Shown piece by piece: positions 34,615-35,179 of a stretch of DNA of 35,179 nt; positions within the stretch are counted from its first letter, which is position 1, and every line of letters begins with the position of its first letter. The stretch lies in assembly GCA_905235995.1 (NCBI GenBank), contig CAJONI010000069.1, positions 1-35,179 on the forward strand, written 5' to 3'. The notes under the pieces were generated by a model, which saw nothing but the letters and a program-made list of their open reading frames with translations, had not been told where the DNA came from and searched no databases. The translations under genes were made by a program, and so were the position numbers. The DNA is from an uncultured Bacteroidales bacterium (GTDB lineage Bacteria > Bacteroidota > Bacteroidia > Bacteroidales > UBA932).

Positions 34615-35055
34615 ATGAAAGATACGAACGAGAAAAAAGAAGGAAGACCTTGGAAGATCCTTCAACTGGTTCTTTTCCTGGTATCCCTGGTGCTCTTCGT
34701 GGTCGTTCTGATGAACAAACCTACGGGACCCGAAAGCGGCGTTCTTGACATGTTCCTGTACTGGATCTACTGCCTGGTACTGCTTGCCATCTGCGTGTCG
34801 CTCCTCTTCCCGTTGTTTGCCGCATTCAAGGACAAGAAGAAGCTCGTCAAGCTCGTAGCGCTGGTCGTGGCGGTTGTCGTCGTCGTTGGCGGCGCCTGGC
34901 TGCTCGCTCCCGGCACTCCGATCGAAAGCAAGGCAACGACCAATCCCGGCGACTTCAAGCTCGCCGACACCGTGCTGTACATTACCTACCTCTTCATTGC
35001 CGCCGCAGTCTGCGCCCTGGTGTGGAGCGGCGCCCGCAAGGCTGTCAAAAAATAA
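34615..35055 (+). CDS. Four-helix membrane protein between exbB and exbD
   Basis: A 146-residue protein with four predicted transmembrane helices (about 16-35, 45-67, 80-102, 122-140), a charged N-terminus (KDTNEKKEGR) and a basic C-terminus (GARKAVKK). I do not recognise a named family. Similar small membrane proteins occur in this position in Bacteroidales exb operons, so a part in the ExbB-ExbD motor is plausible but unproved. It is 36 nt after exbB and 10 nt before exbD. Confidence 0.85.
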   Translation: MKDTNEKKEGRPWKILQLVLFLVSLVLFVVVLMNKPTGPESGVLDMFLYWIYCLVLLAICVSLLFPLFAAFKDKKKLVKLVALVVAVVVVVGGAWLLAPGTPIESKATTNPGDFKLADTVLYITYLFIAAAVCALVWSGARKAVKK

Positions 35056-35065
35056 GTTCTGAAGT

Positions 35066-35179
35066 ATGGCTAAGAAAAAGGTTCCTGAAATTAACGGCTC
35101 ATCTATGGCGGATATTGCGTTCATCGCGCTGATATTCTTCTTGATGGTGACCACGATGGACAAGGAGGAGGGTATCTCC
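35066..35179 (+). CDS. exbD: ExbD/TolR biopolymer transport protein, 5' part only
   Basis: The first 38 codons are present before the window ends in frame. The segment has a short basic cytoplasmic start (AKKKVPEING), then a single transmembrane helix beginning SSMADIAFIALIFFLMV with the Asp (residue 16) that carries protons in ExbD and TolR, then a charged periplasmic turn. This agrees with ExbB upstream. The periplasmic domain lies outside the window. Confidence 0.9.
   Translation, partial: MAKKKVPEINGSSMADIAFIALIFFLMVTTMDKEEGIS

Overview
The window reads as chromosomal DNA of a G+C-rich member of Bacteroidota, most likely order Bacteroidales. The evidence is threefold: repeated TAnnTTTG -7 promoter elements a few bases to a few tens of bases before genes; Bacteroidota-style gene types (short serC-serA-DUF1015 block, GH95 fucosidase lipoprotein, ExbB with a cleavable leader, rSAM/lipoprotein pair, long RecQ); and the near absence of Shine-Dalgarno sequences. 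Genus cannot be fixed from sequence alone; an uncultured gut-type lineage is plausible. I see no rRNA, tRNA, CRISPR array, integrase or transposase.

Layout. 1-482 is gene-free and repeat-rich (tandem 23-mers, a REP-like palindrome, a seven-copy GGGGTAGGT motif in both orientations, a large composite hairpin). 483-2266 holds a radical SAM/SPASM enzyme and its partner lipoprotein on the minus strand, and a divergent gene for a 77-residue secreted protein with a clear terminator. 2589-3125 is a beta-carbonic anhydrase of visibly lower G+C. 3217-3663 (minus) is a small conserved protein of unknown role. 3721-6207 is a tight plus-strand run (YccF, Bcp peroxiredoxin, aldo/keto reductase, Dtd, C_GCAxxG_C_C protein) facing a MalY-type aminotransferase (6204-7418, minus). 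7482-14912 runs plus: GH95 lipoprotein, DsbD, cysteine desulfidase-like protein, large unknown lipoprotein. Then come an FKBP lipoprotein (minus), recQ (plus), and miaA with a pRiA4b ORF-3/IS1096-passenger-type protein (minus). 19412-29560 is a long plus-strand block: YigZ, serC, serA, DUF1015, nitroreductase, ABC exporter, acyl-CoA ligase-like protein, dCMP deaminase, S41 protease. 29620-33669 holds queA, dprA, a TatD-family nuclease and ansA. The window ends in an energy-transduction operon (exbB, a four-helix membrane protein, exbD cut by the edge).

How the genes fit together. Most are housekeeping: serine synthesis (serC/serA), tRNA quality and modification (dtd, miaA, queA), DNA metabolism (recQ, dprA, TatD, dCMP deaminase), thiol and peroxide handling (bcp, dsbD, nitroreductase, cysteine desulfidase), envelope functions (FKBP, S41 protease, ABC exporter, ExbBD) and host-glycan fucose removal (GH95).

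The most interesting points are: (1) the uncharacterised rSAM/lipoprotein pair with a divergently transcribed small secreted protein that could belong to the same system; (2) a Cys/His-rich insert (8 Cys and 2 His in 22 residues) in the DUF1015 protein of the serine operon; (3) a recurrent geometry in which the -7 box lies 4-6 nt before ATG, predicting leaderless mRNAs for several genes; (4) the two-orientation GGGGTAGGT array, one unit of which recurs about 3 kb away; (5) a perfect 11-bp inverted repeat just before queA. No complete new defence or mobile system is evident.
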